A stretch of 60,927 bases of DNA from Steroidobacteraceae bacterium (GTDB taxonomy: Bacteria; Pseudomonadota; Gammaproteobacteria; Steroidobacterales; Steroidobacteraceae). Positions 25,075 through 34,537 of this stretch are shown here, in pieces (position 1 is the stretch's first letter; each line of letters begins with the position of its first letter). The stretch is taken from the NCBI GenBank assembly GCA_019187185.1, contig JABAQU010000013.1, positions 1 to 60,927 on the forward strand, in the 5' to 3' direction. The notes beneath the pieces are model-generated. The model was not told the DNA's origin, did not search any database, and saw only the letters and a list, made by a program, of their open reading frames with translations. A program made the translations under genes and the position numbers.

Positions 25075-26635
25075 CGCCGCGCCCATCGTCATCATCGGCG
25101 GCGGCCACAATGGGCTCGTCTGCGCCGCGTACCTCGCACGTGCCGGGCGCAAGGTGCTGGTCCTCGAGGCGTCAGCCGAGGTCGGCGGCGCCGCCGTGAC
25201 GCGCGAGTTCACGCCGGGCTTTCGCGTGTCGTCCGGCGCGCATCTGCTGTACGCACTCGACCCGGCGATTGCGCGGGATCTCAGGCTCGCGAAACACGGC
25301 CTCGCGCTCGCGCGCAGCGGCCTCGACACCGTGGCGCTCGCCGACGGCGAGCCGCTGGTGCTGAACGGGGCGATCGTGCGTTCTGGGCAGCTGTCCGATG
25401 CGGATCGCACCGAACTTGGCGCATACGTCGCGCGCCAGCGCCGCTACGCAGCATTGCTGGCGAAGCCTGGGACTGGTGCCGGGTTTTCGGTTTTTCGGTT
25501 ATTGGGCCGGATGGTCAATAACCGAAAAACCGAAAACCCGGCACCAGTCCCGCTCCTGCAGCTGGCGTTCGATGTCCGCCGGCTCGGGCGCGCCGACATG
25601 CGCGAACTGCTGCGCGTCGGCACGATGAACCTGTACGACCTCCTCGACGACCGCTTCGAGAGCCCGCAGCTGAAGGGCGCGCTCGCGCTCGACGGCGTGC
25701 TCGGCGCGAAGCTCGGGCCGCGCTCGGGCCAGTCCTTCTTCACGAGCCTGCAGCGCGCCGGTGCCTACGCCCTGCCGCGTGGCGGCATGGGCACCGTGAC
25801 GGGTGCGCTCGCCGTCGCCGCGCGCGCCGCAGGCGCGACGATCCGCATCTCGAGCCCGGTTTCGCGGCTCGCCGTGACGGGCGATCGCGTCACCGGGGTC
25901 GTGCTCGACAGCGGCGAGGAGATCGCCGCGAGCGCGGTCGTCTCGAGCGCGGATCCGAAGACCACGTTCCTGCAGCTACTCGGGGCGCGGCACCTCGACG
26001 CCGAGTTCGCGCGGCGCATCCTCAACTACCGCTCGCTCGGCTGCGCGGCGAAGCTGCACCTTGCGCTCGACGGCGTGCCTGGTTTCCGCGGCGTCCCCGC
26101 AGCGCAGGTGGGCGAGCGCCTGATCGTCGCGCCCGACCTCGACTATGTCGAAGCGGCCTTCAACCCTGCCAAGTACCGCGAATTCTCGTCATCGCCCGTT
26201 CTCGAGATCACCGTGCCCTCGATGCACGACCCGGGGCTCGCGCCGGCCGGCAAGCACGTGCTGTCGGCGATCATCCAGTACGCACCCTACGACCTCGCGG
26301 ACGGCTGGGACGCAGGGCGCGACCGCCTGCTGCAATCGACCCTCAATGTACTCGCGCGCTACGCGCCGGGCCTTCGGGCGCAGATCGTCGATGCGGAGCT
26401 GCTGACACCGGTCGATCTCGAGCGCGAGTTTCGCATCACGGGCGGGCACTGGCACCACGGCGAGCTCGCGCTCGACCAGTACATGATGCTGCGCCCGGTG
26501 CGGGGCGCCGCGAACTACAGCGCGCCCATCGACGGGCTGTACCTGTGCGGCGCCGGTTCGCATCCGGGTGGCGGCGTGATCGGACGCGCGGGGCGCAATG
26601 CCGCGCGAGTCGTGCTCGGCAAGGTGCGCCCATGA
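25067..26635 (+). CDS. FAD-dependent oxidoreductase, phytoene-desaturase-like (2), with palindrome insert
   Basis: This 522-residue paralogue of the preceding gene has FAD motif VIIGGGHNGLVCAAYLARAG (residues 7-26), LVLEASAEVGGAAVTR and the C-terminal GLYLCGAGSHPGGGVIGRAG. It starts at ATG 25067 inside the upstream gene and its stop overlaps the next start (ATGA). A perfect inverted repeat at 25469-25551 lies inside the reading frame and encodes about 28 residues (roughly 135-162) unlike the rest of the protein. Frame is restored after it, and all downstream motifs remain. The inserted stretch is more AT-rich than its surroundings. The enzyme may tolerate it as a surface loop. The product is expected to work with its neighbour and the Rieske protein. 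Confidence 0.84.
   Translation: MTDAAPIVIIGGGHNGLVCAAYLARAGRKVLVLEASAEVGGAAVTREFTPGFRVSSGAHLLYALDPAIARDLRLAKHGLALARSGLDTVALADGEPLVLNGAIVRSGQLSDADRTELGAYVARQRRYAALLAKPGTGAGFSVFRLLGRMVNNRKTENPAPVPLLQLAFDVRRLGRADMRELLRVGTMNLYDLLDDRFESPQLKGALALDGVLGAKLGPRSGQSFFTSLQRAGAYALPRGGMGTVTGALAVAARAAGATIRISSPVSRLAVTGDRVTGVVLDSGEEIAASAVVSSADPKTTFLQLLGARHLDAEFARRILNYRSLGCAAKLHLALDGVPGFRGVPAAQVGERLIVAPDLDYVEAAFNPAKYREFSSSPVLEITVPSMHDPGLAPAGKHVLSAIIQYAPYDLADGWDAGRDRLLQSTLNVLARYAPGLRAQIVDAELLTPVDLEREFRITGGHWHHGELALDQYMMLRPVRGAANYSAPIDGLYLCGAGSHPGGGVIGRAGRNAARVVLGKVRP
25469..25551. repeat. Perfect 36-bp inverted repeat (REP/MITE-like) inside a CDS
   Basis: Left arm 25469-25504 and right arm 25516-25551 are exact reverse complements over 36 bp, separated by an 11-base loop (GGCCGGATGGT). 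Outer ends are GC-rich (GGGACTGGTGCCGGG) and the inner part carries GGTTTTTCGG-type runs, unlike the surrounding coding DNA. The total is 83 bp. Such long perfect palindromes are typical of REP/BIME or MITE-like mobile elements. No second copy was noticed in this window by eye. Confidence 0.9.
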
Positions 26636-27825
26636 CGATCCCGCGCGAGCATTACCTGCAGGCCGTGTTCCCGACACCGTTTCATCCGCGCACCGCCGCG
26701 GCGAACACGCTCAACGCCTGGCACCGCTGGCGCGATTACACGGTCGCCGATGCGTATTTCGACGTCGCGCTCGAGTACACCGCATTGCGCAATGCCTGCA
26801 CGGTGTTCGACCTCTCGCCGATGACGAAGCACCTGATCACGGGCCCGGACGCGCTCGCGTTCATGAACCGGCTCGTCACGCGCGATGTCGCGAAGCTGAA
26901 GCCGGGGCGCGTCGGCTACACCGTGTGGTGCGATGATGAGGGCCAGGTCGTCGACGACGGCACGATCTTCCACCTGCGCGATCACGTGTATCGCCTGTGC
27001 TCGCAGGAACGCCAGCTCGACTGGCTGCTGGGTTCCGCCCTCGGCTTCGATGTGTCGATCGTCGAGGAAACACACGATGTCGCGGCGCTCGCGCTGCAGG
27101 GACCGACGAGCTGCGCGGTGCTGAAGCGGCTCGGGCTCGCCGAGATCGAAACGCTCGCGCCCTTCGGCATACGCAGCTACGCCTTCGAGAGCACCGAGCT
27201 CCTCGTGTCGCGCACAGGGTTTACGGGCGATCTCGGCTACGAGCTGTGGATCGACCCGGAACGGGCCGTCGCGTTGTGGGACCGCCTGTTCGACGTCGGC
27301 AAGGTGGTTGGCGTGAAGCCGATGGGGACGTTCGCGCTCGAGATGAGCCGAATCGAGGCGGGCTTCATCCAGGCGGGCGTGGATTTCCTGCCGGCCGACC
27401 GCGCGATCCGTCCCGATCGCACGCGCTCGCCGTTCGAGCTCGATCTCGAATGGCTCGTCGATTTCGGCAAGGGGCCCTTCACGGGGCGGCGCGCGCTGCT
27501 CGCGGAGAAGGCCCGCGGCTCGCGCTACCGGCTCGTCCGGCTCGATGTCGAAGGCAACAAGCCCGCGAAGGACGCGTTCATCTACGACCGTCGCCGGCGC
27601 AATGTCGGCGTCGTGACTTCCGCGATGTGGTCGCCGGCCGCGAAATCGAACATCGCGCTCGCGTCGGTGAGCACGCCATACGGCGCGCCGGGCGACGAAC
27701 TGTGGGCGGAGATCTACTACCAGAAGGAGCTCAAATGGAGCCGCTTCATGGCGCGCTGCACGGTCGTCGAGGGCCCGTTCTACAACCCGCCGCGTCGCCG
27801 CGCGCAGCCGGCCGCCGATTGCTGA
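26632..27825 (+). CDS. GcvT-like aminomethyltransferase/folate-binding protein
   Basis: This 397-residue protein of the glycine-cleavage T / YgfZ / dimethylglycine-oxidase C-terminal superfamily binds tetrahydrofolate and accepts one-carbon units. Visible features are TVFDLSPMTKHLITGPDALAFMNRLVTRDV near the start, LALQGPTS, FTGDLGYELWI, and the conserved late segment KPMGTFALEMSRIEAGF. ATG 26632 overlaps the upstream stop (ATGA). Coming after a Rieske oxygenase and two flavoproteins, it most likely transfers a methyl- or formaldehyde-level carbon released by demethylation to folate. A role resembling DMSP- or methylamine-type demethylation is conceivable; the substrate is unknown. Confidence 0.84.
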   Translation: MTIPREHYLQAVFPTPFHPRTAAANTLNAWHRWRDYTVADAYFDVALEYTALRNACTVFDLSPMTKHLITGPDALAFMNRLVTRDVAKLKPGRVGYTVWCDDEGQVVDDGTIFHLRDHVYRLCSQERQLDWLLGSALGFDVSIVEETHDVAALALQGPTSCAVLKRLGLAEIETLAPFGIRSYAFESTELLVSRTGFTGDLGYELWIDPERAVALWDRLFDVGKVVGVKPMGTFALEMSRIEAGFIQAGVDFLPADRAIRPDRTRSPFELDLEWLVDFGKGPFTGRRALLAEKARGSRYRLVRLDVEGNKPAKDAFIYDRRRRNVGVVTSAMWSPAAKSNIALASVSTPYGAPGDELWAEIYYQKELKWSRFMARCTVVEGPFYNPPRRRAQPAADC

Positions 27826-29858
27826 GCGGGCGCGCTGCCGCGGGGCTTGCGTGCCTCGCTGTGCTGTCGTGCACCTGCGTGCACGCACGCGGCATCGTGG
27901 CCGATGACGTCTATCGGCTCGCGACAGTCGAGGGCCCGCGCTTCTCGCCCGATGGGCAGTGGATCGCGTACACGGTCACGACGCCCGACAGGGAGGCCGA
28001 TGCCGATCAGGCCGACCTGTGGCTCGCGCGCTGGGACGGTACGGAGACGCGGCAGCTGACGCGCAGCAAGTCGAGCGAGCACAGCCCACGCTTCAGTCCC
28101 GATGGGCGTCGGCTCGCGTTCCTGAGCGACCGCGCCGACGAGAAGGCGGGCGACCAGGTCTGGGTACTCGATCTCGCGGGCGGCGAGGCGCAGCAGCTCA
28201 GTCACTTCGACGCGCCCATCGGGGACTTCGCCTGGTCGCCGGACGGGAATCGCCTCGTATTCACGGCGCAGCGGCCGCATCAGCGCGACGAGAGCGAAGA
28301 CAAGCCCGCGCCGATCGTGGTCGACCGGCTGTGGTTCAAGTCGGACGACGGGGGTTACCTGCGCGACGAACGCTCGCACCTTTTCCTGATGGACGCGCAC
28401 GGCGGCGCGGTCACGCCGGTGACCGACGGTCCGTACGACGACCTGCAGCCGTCGTGGTCGCCCGATGGCTCGCAGATCGCGTTCGTCAGCAAGCGCGGCG
28501 AGAACCCGGACGCGACCGACAACTGGGACCTGTACCTGGTCCCGGCGAGGGCCGGCGCCGAGGCGCACCGACTCACCGCGAATCCGGGCGCGGACGGCGA
28601 CGCCGACGGCGCCTGGCTGAGCGGACCGCCGCGTTTCAGCGCCGACGGCCGGCGCATGGCCTTTCTCGCCGGCGGCGCGCCGCAGGACCTCTGGTACGCG
28701 TTGTCGCAGGTCGCTGTCGTCGATGTGCCGTCAATCGGGGCAGCGGGGCCCGTCGACGCGCGACTGCCCACGGCGGCGGTCGATCGCAACACACTCGAGC
28801 CGCGCTGGTCGGCCGACGGGCAGTGGCTCTACTTTCGGCTCGAGGACGACGCGAGCATGGTGCTCGCGCGGGTGCGCCTGCGCGACGGCCACATCGAGCG
28901 GCTCACCGCGCCAGGCGGCGTCGTCAGCGAGTACGACATGAGCGCAAATGGCCGCATCGTCGTCGTGCACGGCACGAGTGCGCAGCCCGGCGAACTGTCG
29001 GCGCTCGAGCGCGGCAAGCTGCGGCGGATCTCCCGCCACAACGATGCCTGGCTCCGCGAGGTCGATGTCGTCACCGCCCGGCCGATCGCCGCGCAAGGCG
29101 CGGGCGGATTCGACATCCACGGCCTGCTGCTCGTGCCGAAGGGGACACCGCCCGGCACGCGCGTGCCGACACTGCTGCGCCTGCACGGTGGCCCGGTGTC
29201 GCAGCACCAGCATGAATTCGACCTCTCGTGGCAGCTGTTCGCGGCGCAGGGCTATGCGGTCGTGGCGCCGAACCCCCGCGGCAGCACCGGCCGCGGATAC
29301 GCGTTCCAGCGCGCACTGCTGGCCGACTGGGGCTACGCGGACGTGCCGGACGTGCTCGCGCTCACGGATCGCGTCGTCGCCGACGGCATCGCGGACCCGG
29401 CACGCCTCGGAGTCGGCGGCTGGAGCTACGGCGCGATCCTGACGAACTACGTGATTGCGAGCGATACGCGCTTCAAGGCGGCGACGAGCGGCGCAGGCAT
29501 GTCGAACATGCTCGGTGGCTATGGCGTCGACCAGTACATGCGCGAGTGGGAAGCCGAACTCGGCCTGCCCTGGAAGAACACCGATACCTGGCTGCGCCTG
29601 TCCTACCCGTTCCTGCACGCCGACCGCATCCGGACGCCCACGCTGTTCCTGTGTGGTGCGGACGATTTCAACGTGCCGCTTCCGGCAACCGAGCAGATGT
29701 ACCAGGCATTGCGGCGGCTCGGGGTGCCGACGCAGCTCGTGATCTATCCCGGCCAGCATCACCATCTCGCGCGGCCGAGCCTGCGCGTCGACCGGCTGCA
29801 GCGCTACGTCGACTGGTACAACCGCTGGCTCGGCGTCAGTTCAGCCGCGGCCCCTTGA
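27819..29858 (+). CDS. S9 family peptidase (prolyl oligopeptidase/acylaminoacyl peptidase type), exported
   Basis: This 679-residue serine peptidase has a signal peptide (AAAGLACLAVLSCTCVHA, cleavage about 23). A seven-bladed propeller follows with repeated SPDG/WSPDG motifs (RFSPDGQWIA, RFSPDGRRLA, WSPDGNRLV, WSPDGSQIA, RWSADGQWLY). The C-terminal alpha/beta hydrolase carries nucleophile GGWSYGA, acid CGADDFN and GQHHHLARP. It cleaves short peptides in the periplasm. No ATG fits: TTG 27819 gives the full signal peptide and overlaps the GcvT stop by 7 bases; CTG 27822 is an alternative. The 3' end overlaps the convergent response regulator gene by 23 bases. Confidence 0.85.
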   Translation: MLSGRAAAGLACLAVLSCTCVHARGIVADDVYRLATVEGPRFSPDGQWIAYTVTTPDREADADQADLWLARWDGTETRQLTRSKSSEHSPRFSPDGRRLAFLSDRADEKAGDQVWVLDLAGGEAQQLSHFDAPIGDFAWSPDGNRLVFTAQRPHQRDESEDKPAPIVVDRLWFKSDDGGYLRDERSHLFLMDAHGGAVTPVTDGPYDDLQPSWSPDGSQIAFVSKRGENPDATDNWDLYLVPARAGAEAHRLTANPGADGDADGAWLSGPPRFSADGRRMAFLAGGAPQDLWYALSQVAVVDVPSIGAAGPVDARLPTAAVDRNTLEPRWSADGQWLYFRLEDDASMVLARVRLRDGHIERLTAPGGVVSEYDMSANGRIVVVHGTSAQPGELSALERGKLRRISRHNDAWLREVDVVTARPIAAQGAGGFDIHGLLLVPKGTPPGTRVPTLLRLHGGPVSQHQHEFDLSWQLFAAQGYAVVAPNPRGSTGRGYAFQRALLADWGYADVPDVLALTDRVVADGIADPARLGVGGWSYGAILTNYVIASDTRFKAATSGAGMSNMLGGYGVDQYMREWEAELGLPWKNTDTWLRLSYPFLHADRIRTPTLFLCGADDFNVPLPATEQMYQALRRLGVPTQLVIYPGQHHHLARPSLRVDRLQRYVDWYNRWLGVSSAAAP

Positions 29859-30672
29859 GGAAATACTCGACCTTGTCGCGATAGGTGCGCGAGAGCTTGA
29901 GTTCGTGCCCGCCGTCGAGCGTGAGGAAGTACTCGCCGTTCATGTGGGCGCGCAAGGTCTTGACGCGCGCGAGGTTGACGATCGTCGAGCGATGCACCCG
30001 CTGAAAGACCTTCGGATCGAGCGCGTCCTCGAGCTCCTTCATCGTGCCGCGGAGGATGTGCGTGCGATTGCCGGCGTGGATGCACATGTAGTCGCCGGCC
30101 GCGTCGATCCAGTCGATCGTCGCGGTGTCGAGGCGGATCGTCTCGCGCCCCTCGCGGATCGGCAGTACCGTGCTGCGCGGACCGGCGAGGCCCGCGCGAC
30201 CGCGTGCGAGGAGGTCGTCGGCGTCGATCTCGCCGCTGCCCGACACGTCGGCGAGCAGTTCGACCAGGCGATCGCGCTGCGAGGCGGCCGTGCGCTGCTG
30301 GCGCAACTCGCGGATGTGCTCGACGGCGGCGGCGAAGCGCGACTCGTCGACCGGTTTCAGCAGGTAGTCGATGGCGCGCGCCTCGAAGGCGCGAATGGCG
30401 TACTGGTCGTAGGCCGTCACGAACACGACCATCGGCAACGCATCGGTCGGCAGCTGCGCGAGCACGTCGAAGCCCGACAGGCCCGGCATCTGGATGTCGA
30501 GGAACACGAGGTCGGGCGCGAGTGCGCGCACGGCGTCGATCGCCTCGCGACCATTCGCACATTGGCCGATGACTTCAAAATCGCCGGCGGTGCGCAGGCG
30601 GATCTCGAGGCCGCGGCGTGACAGCGCCTCGTCGTCGACGATCAGGGTGCGGATCGGGTGGTGGGCATTCAT
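29836..30672 (-). CDS. LytTR-family response regulator
   Basis: This 278-residue DNA-binding response regulator has a receiver domain at residues 8-125 (acidic DD13-14, phospho-acceptor D59 in LVFLDIQMPG, conserved Lys in YLLKPVD). The LytTR domain is at about 170-275 (IDWIDAAGDYMCIHAGNRTHILRGTM; FQRVHRSTIVNL). It is phosphorylated by the adjacent LytS-type kinase, whose gene overlaps its start by 4 bases. Targets cannot be deduced; by analogy with AlgR/LytR types it may control envelope or peptide-related genes. Confidence 0.9.
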   Translation of the reverse strand: MNAHHPIRTLIVDDEALSRRGLEIRLRTAGDFEVIGQCANGREAIDAVRALAPDLVFLDIQMPGLSGFDVLAQLPTDALPMVVFVTAYDQYAIRAFEARAIDYLLKPVDESRFAAAVEHIRELRQQRTAASQRDRLVELLADVSGSGEIDADDLLARGRAGLAGPRSTVLPIREGRETIRLDTATIDWIDAAGDYMCIHAGNRTHILRGTMKELEDALDPKVFQRVHRSTIVNLARVKTLRAHMNGEYFLTLDGGHELKLSRTYRDKVEYFLKGPRLN

Positions 30673-31784
30673 GGTTCGGGTGCCTTCTCGAAAGGTAGCG
30701 CGATCTCGATGCGCACGCCGGGGTGTGCATTCAGCGCGGCGAATCGATGGCGGTCGCCATACAGCACGTGCAGGCGCTCGCGCGTGTTGCGCAATCCCAC
30801 GCCGCGGCCTTCCATCAGCGCGCCGGCAGTCCTGGCGCCCGGACCGTCGTCCGCGACGACGAGTTCGAGCATCGCGCCGCGCACGCGGCCCTCGACACGG
30901 ATCGCGCCGCCGCTCTCGCGGGGGGAGACGGCGTATTTCACGGCGTTCTCGATGAGTGGCTGCAACAGGAGGCTCGGGACGAGCGCGCCGAGCGCACCCT
31001 CCTCGATCGCGAATTCGATGCGCAGGCGTTCGTTGAAGCGCAGCTGTTCGGTCGACAGGTACATGTTCAGCGCGTCGAGCTCCTGGCGTACCGTGACCTT
31101 CTTCATCGGATCCTGGTCGAGCGTGTAGCGCAGGAAATCCGACAGCCGCGTAACCGCCTGGTTGGCCGTGCGGTTCTGGCTGTCGAGGATCAGCGTCGAG
31201 ATTGCATTCAGCGTGTTGAAGAGGAAATGCGGGTTCAGCTGGTAGCGCAGCATCCGCAGCTGCGCCTCCTGCGCGAGCGCCGCGGAACGCAAGGTCGCTT
31301 CCCGCTGCAACTGCAGCGATTCGTAGTACTTGATGCCGAAGTAGAGCCCCGACCAACAGAGCATCAGGTACGTGCCCTGGATCGCGCCGGCCAGGTACTC
31401 GTACCAGTGCACCATCTTCCATTCCATCTGCGGCATGAACCGGTCGTAGCCGAGATTCACGCAGACGCGCCAGACGAGGGCGGTGGCATAGGACGTGAGC
31501 GCGATGCCGACGAGGATCAGGCGGGGGCGCTGGCGCCACAGCGCTCGGTAGATGTAGCGCAGCGGCATCGTGACGACGAAGCCCGAGATCGCGGCCGTCA
31601 GGATGACCTGTTGATAGCCCGGTTCCTTGTCGTAGATGAGCGCCCCGAGGAACTGCACGCAGCCGTAGGCGACCCATCCGGCCGCGTGCAGCGTCCAGAA
31701 CAGGGTGTCGCGGGATATCTTCAGGCGGCCGAGCAGCGGCGCATACGGGCCGGCCGCCGGGGCGGCGGGCGTTTCGGGACTCAT
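30669..31784 (-). CDS. LytS/YehU-type sensor histidine kinase
   Basis: This 371-residue membrane kinase has four or so hydrophobic helices in the first 160 residues without a large periplasmic loop, suggesting sensing within the membrane. The His_kinase block follows with phospho-acceptor His in YQLNPHFLFNTLNAIS, N-box LLQPLIENAVKYAV and G-box GRGVGLRNTRERL. It is co-transcribed with the LytTR regulator (4-base overlap). ATG 31784 gives a Pro/Ala-rich cytosolic N-terminus before the first helix. Confidence 0.9.
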   Translation of the reverse strand: MSPETPAAPAAGPYAPLLGRLKISRDTLFWTLHAAGWVAYGCVQFLGALIYDKEPGYQQVILTAAISGFVVTMPLRYIYRALWRQRPRLILVGIALTSYATALVWRVCVNLGYDRFMPQMEWKMVHWYEYLAGAIQGTYLMLCWSGLYFGIKYYESLQLQREATLRSAALAQEAQLRMLRYQLNPHFLFNTLNAISTLILDSQNRTANQAVTRLSDFLRYTLDQDPMKKVTVRQELDALNMYLSTEQLRFNERLRIEFAIEEGALGALVPSLLLQPLIENAVKYAVSPRESGGAIRVEGRVRGAMLELVVADDGPGARTAGALMEGRGVGLRNTRERLHVLYGDRHRFAALNAHPGVRIEIALPFEKAPEP

Positions 31785-31856
31785 GGCCGAGACTCTATGC
31801 GACTCGTCCCCGCCGACGCATCGGTGCGTCGCAGCAGGGGCTCGCTTCGTCGCAGT

Positions 31857-33362
31857 TCAGCCCTCGCCGGCGGCCTGGCGGGACTCGCGGGCCAGCACTT
31901 CGAGCGGCTGCGGCTTTTCGAGCAGGAAGCCCTGGGCGAAATCGATGCCGATCGCGGACAGCCACTGGCGGCCGACCTGCGTATCCACCCGCTTGGCGAC
32001 GCAGTGCACGCCGAGCACCTTGGCGGCCTGCGAGATCGCGATCACGACCGCCTGCGGCAGCTTCTCCTTCAGCGCCGCCGACGTGAGCTTCGCGTCGATC
32101 TTGACGAGCCGCACGGCCGGGGACGCAAGGAACGGCAGCGCTTCGGAGTTGAGCGTGAAATCGTCGAGCACGAGAAAGCAGCCGAGCTCCTCGCAGCGCT
32201 TGACGAAGCGCTCGGCGTACGCGCGGTGCTCGACGAACGCGCGTTCGGGCACCTCGAAGCCGATGATCTCCGGCGACACGCGCGATTCGGCGAGGTTGTT
32301 CGCGACGAACGAAAGGAACTGCTCGTCGGTGAGCGTCGTCAGCGCGACATTGACCGAGAAGCTCGCCGGTTCGCGTTCCCACACCTCGGCATGGCTCGCG
32401 AGCCAGGTGATGAGTTCGCCGGTGATGTAGCGGTCCATCGTGCTGGTCGCGCCCTGCGAGGCGAGCATCTGCGCGACGGTGTCGCCCATTGCGTCGGCTT
32501 CGGGGTGACTGCGGGCGCGGAGCAGCACCTCGTAGCGGCGCGTGCGGCCCCCCGAGCGCAGCTTGTGCAGTTGCTGCACGTGCAGGGCGACTTCGCGCAC
32601 GGTGGCCTGCGGCACGTAGAGCGTCGCCTCGGGACTCGGGTCGGTCCGGGCAGGCGCCGCCGCCTGCCCGGCTACCGGCTCGTCGGGCGGCGCAGACGAA
32701 GCGTTCGGGTCGAGCAGCGCATCGAACGAGAACTCGAGGACCGGCATGCCGCGACCGGCCGGGACGGCCGCGGCTGCATCGGTGCGGGGGGCGGGCACCG
32801 CCGCCGGCGGGGTCTCCTCGACCCGGGGCGCGGCGACGGGACCCGCAAGAGTCGTGACGACGACATTCGTCGGCAGGTTCTCGGGCCGGACAATCGGCTG
32901 GGTCTGCGTGATCGAGGTCGGACGCAGCACGACGGCGAGTCGCTGCATGATGGCGCGCACGTCGGCGGTCCCGAGCCGCTCGCCACCGCCGTTCTCGACC
33001 GACTTCGTATCGGCGATCACCATCGCAAGTCCGAGGACCTCGCCGTACGGCGAACGCGCGGCAAAGAACACGGCGCTGCGTCCGTCGCCGAGATCGAACG
33101 CGGAATAGTGGCGTTGCGCTTCGAGGCTGAAGGCACCCATCGCCTCGAGTGCGGCCGAATGTTCGTCGGGCCCGAGCACGCCCTCACTGAGCCACAGCGC
33201 ATCGCATTCGCCGTCGTGGATCGAAATCGAATGCACGCGCACCTGGCGCAGTGCCTCGCGCAACTCGCGGCCGAGCGATTCCGGGGTGACGCGCTCACGC
33301 TCGGCCGCCGGCCGCTCGATCGTCGCCCGCTCGGCGGGCTTCGCGCGTCTCAGTTTGAACAT
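31857..33362 (-). CDS. Degenerate EAL-domain protein
   Basis: This 501-residue protein joins an N-terminal GAF/PAS-like part (about 20-160, SISIHDGECDALWLSEG), a Pro/Ala linker and a C-terminal EAL phosphodiesterase-like domain (about 255-490). EAL landmarks are partly kept: YEVLLR, SVNVALTTL, GFEVPE, VKIDAKL and FAQGFLLEKP. The catalytic DDFGTG is changed to DDFTLN and AEGVET to AKRVDT, losing an acidic residue normally needed for catalysis. It is therefore more likely a c-di-GMP binder or protein-interaction module than an active enzyme. ATG 33362 was chosen over an upstream in-frame Arg-rich extension. It lies 72 bases from the kinase gene on the same strand. Confidence 0.78.
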   Translation of the reverse strand: MFKLRRAKPAERATIERPAAERERVTPESLGRELREALRQVRVHSISIHDGECDALWLSEGVLGPDEHSAALEAMGAFSLEAQRHYSAFDLGDGRSAVFFAARSPYGEVLGLAMVIADTKSVENGGGERLGTADVRAIMQRLAVVLRPTSITQTQPIVRPENLPTNVVVTTLAGPVAAPRVEETPPAAVPAPRTDAAAAVPAGRGMPVLEFSFDALLDPNASSAPPDEPVAGQAAAPARTDPSPEATLYVPQATVREVALHVQQLHKLRSGGRTRRYEVLLRARSHPEADAMGDTVAQMLASQGATSTMDRYITGELITWLASHAEVWEREPASFSVNVALTTLTDEQFLSFVANNLAESRVSPEIIGFEVPERAFVEHRAYAERFVKRCEELGCFLVLDDFTLNSEALPFLASPAVRLVKIDAKLTSAALKEKLPQAVVIAISQAAKVLGVHCVAKRVDTQVGRQWLSAIGIDFAQGFLLEKPQPLEVLARESRQAAGEG

Positions 33363-33496
33363 GCTCGTTGTCGTCCCCGGGATCCGTAGTGCCAGTGCAG
33401 CAGTCAGCCGCGGGGGAAGCGTCGCAGGAAAGGAACGCCCGTGCCGTGACCGCGCTCGCGTTCTGTCACGCGGGCGGACCGGCCGATTTGTCATAA

Positions 33497-34489
<993 letters not shown>

Positions 34490-34537
34490 ACTACAGGCGA
34501 AACAATAACACGCCGGGGGCCGAGAGCAGGTGCAGCC

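Noticed and set aside
26997-27818. Long N-terminal extension of the S9 peptidase
   Set aside because: The extension reads the GcvT-like gene in another frame and is Arg-rich; the signal peptide begins at 27819.
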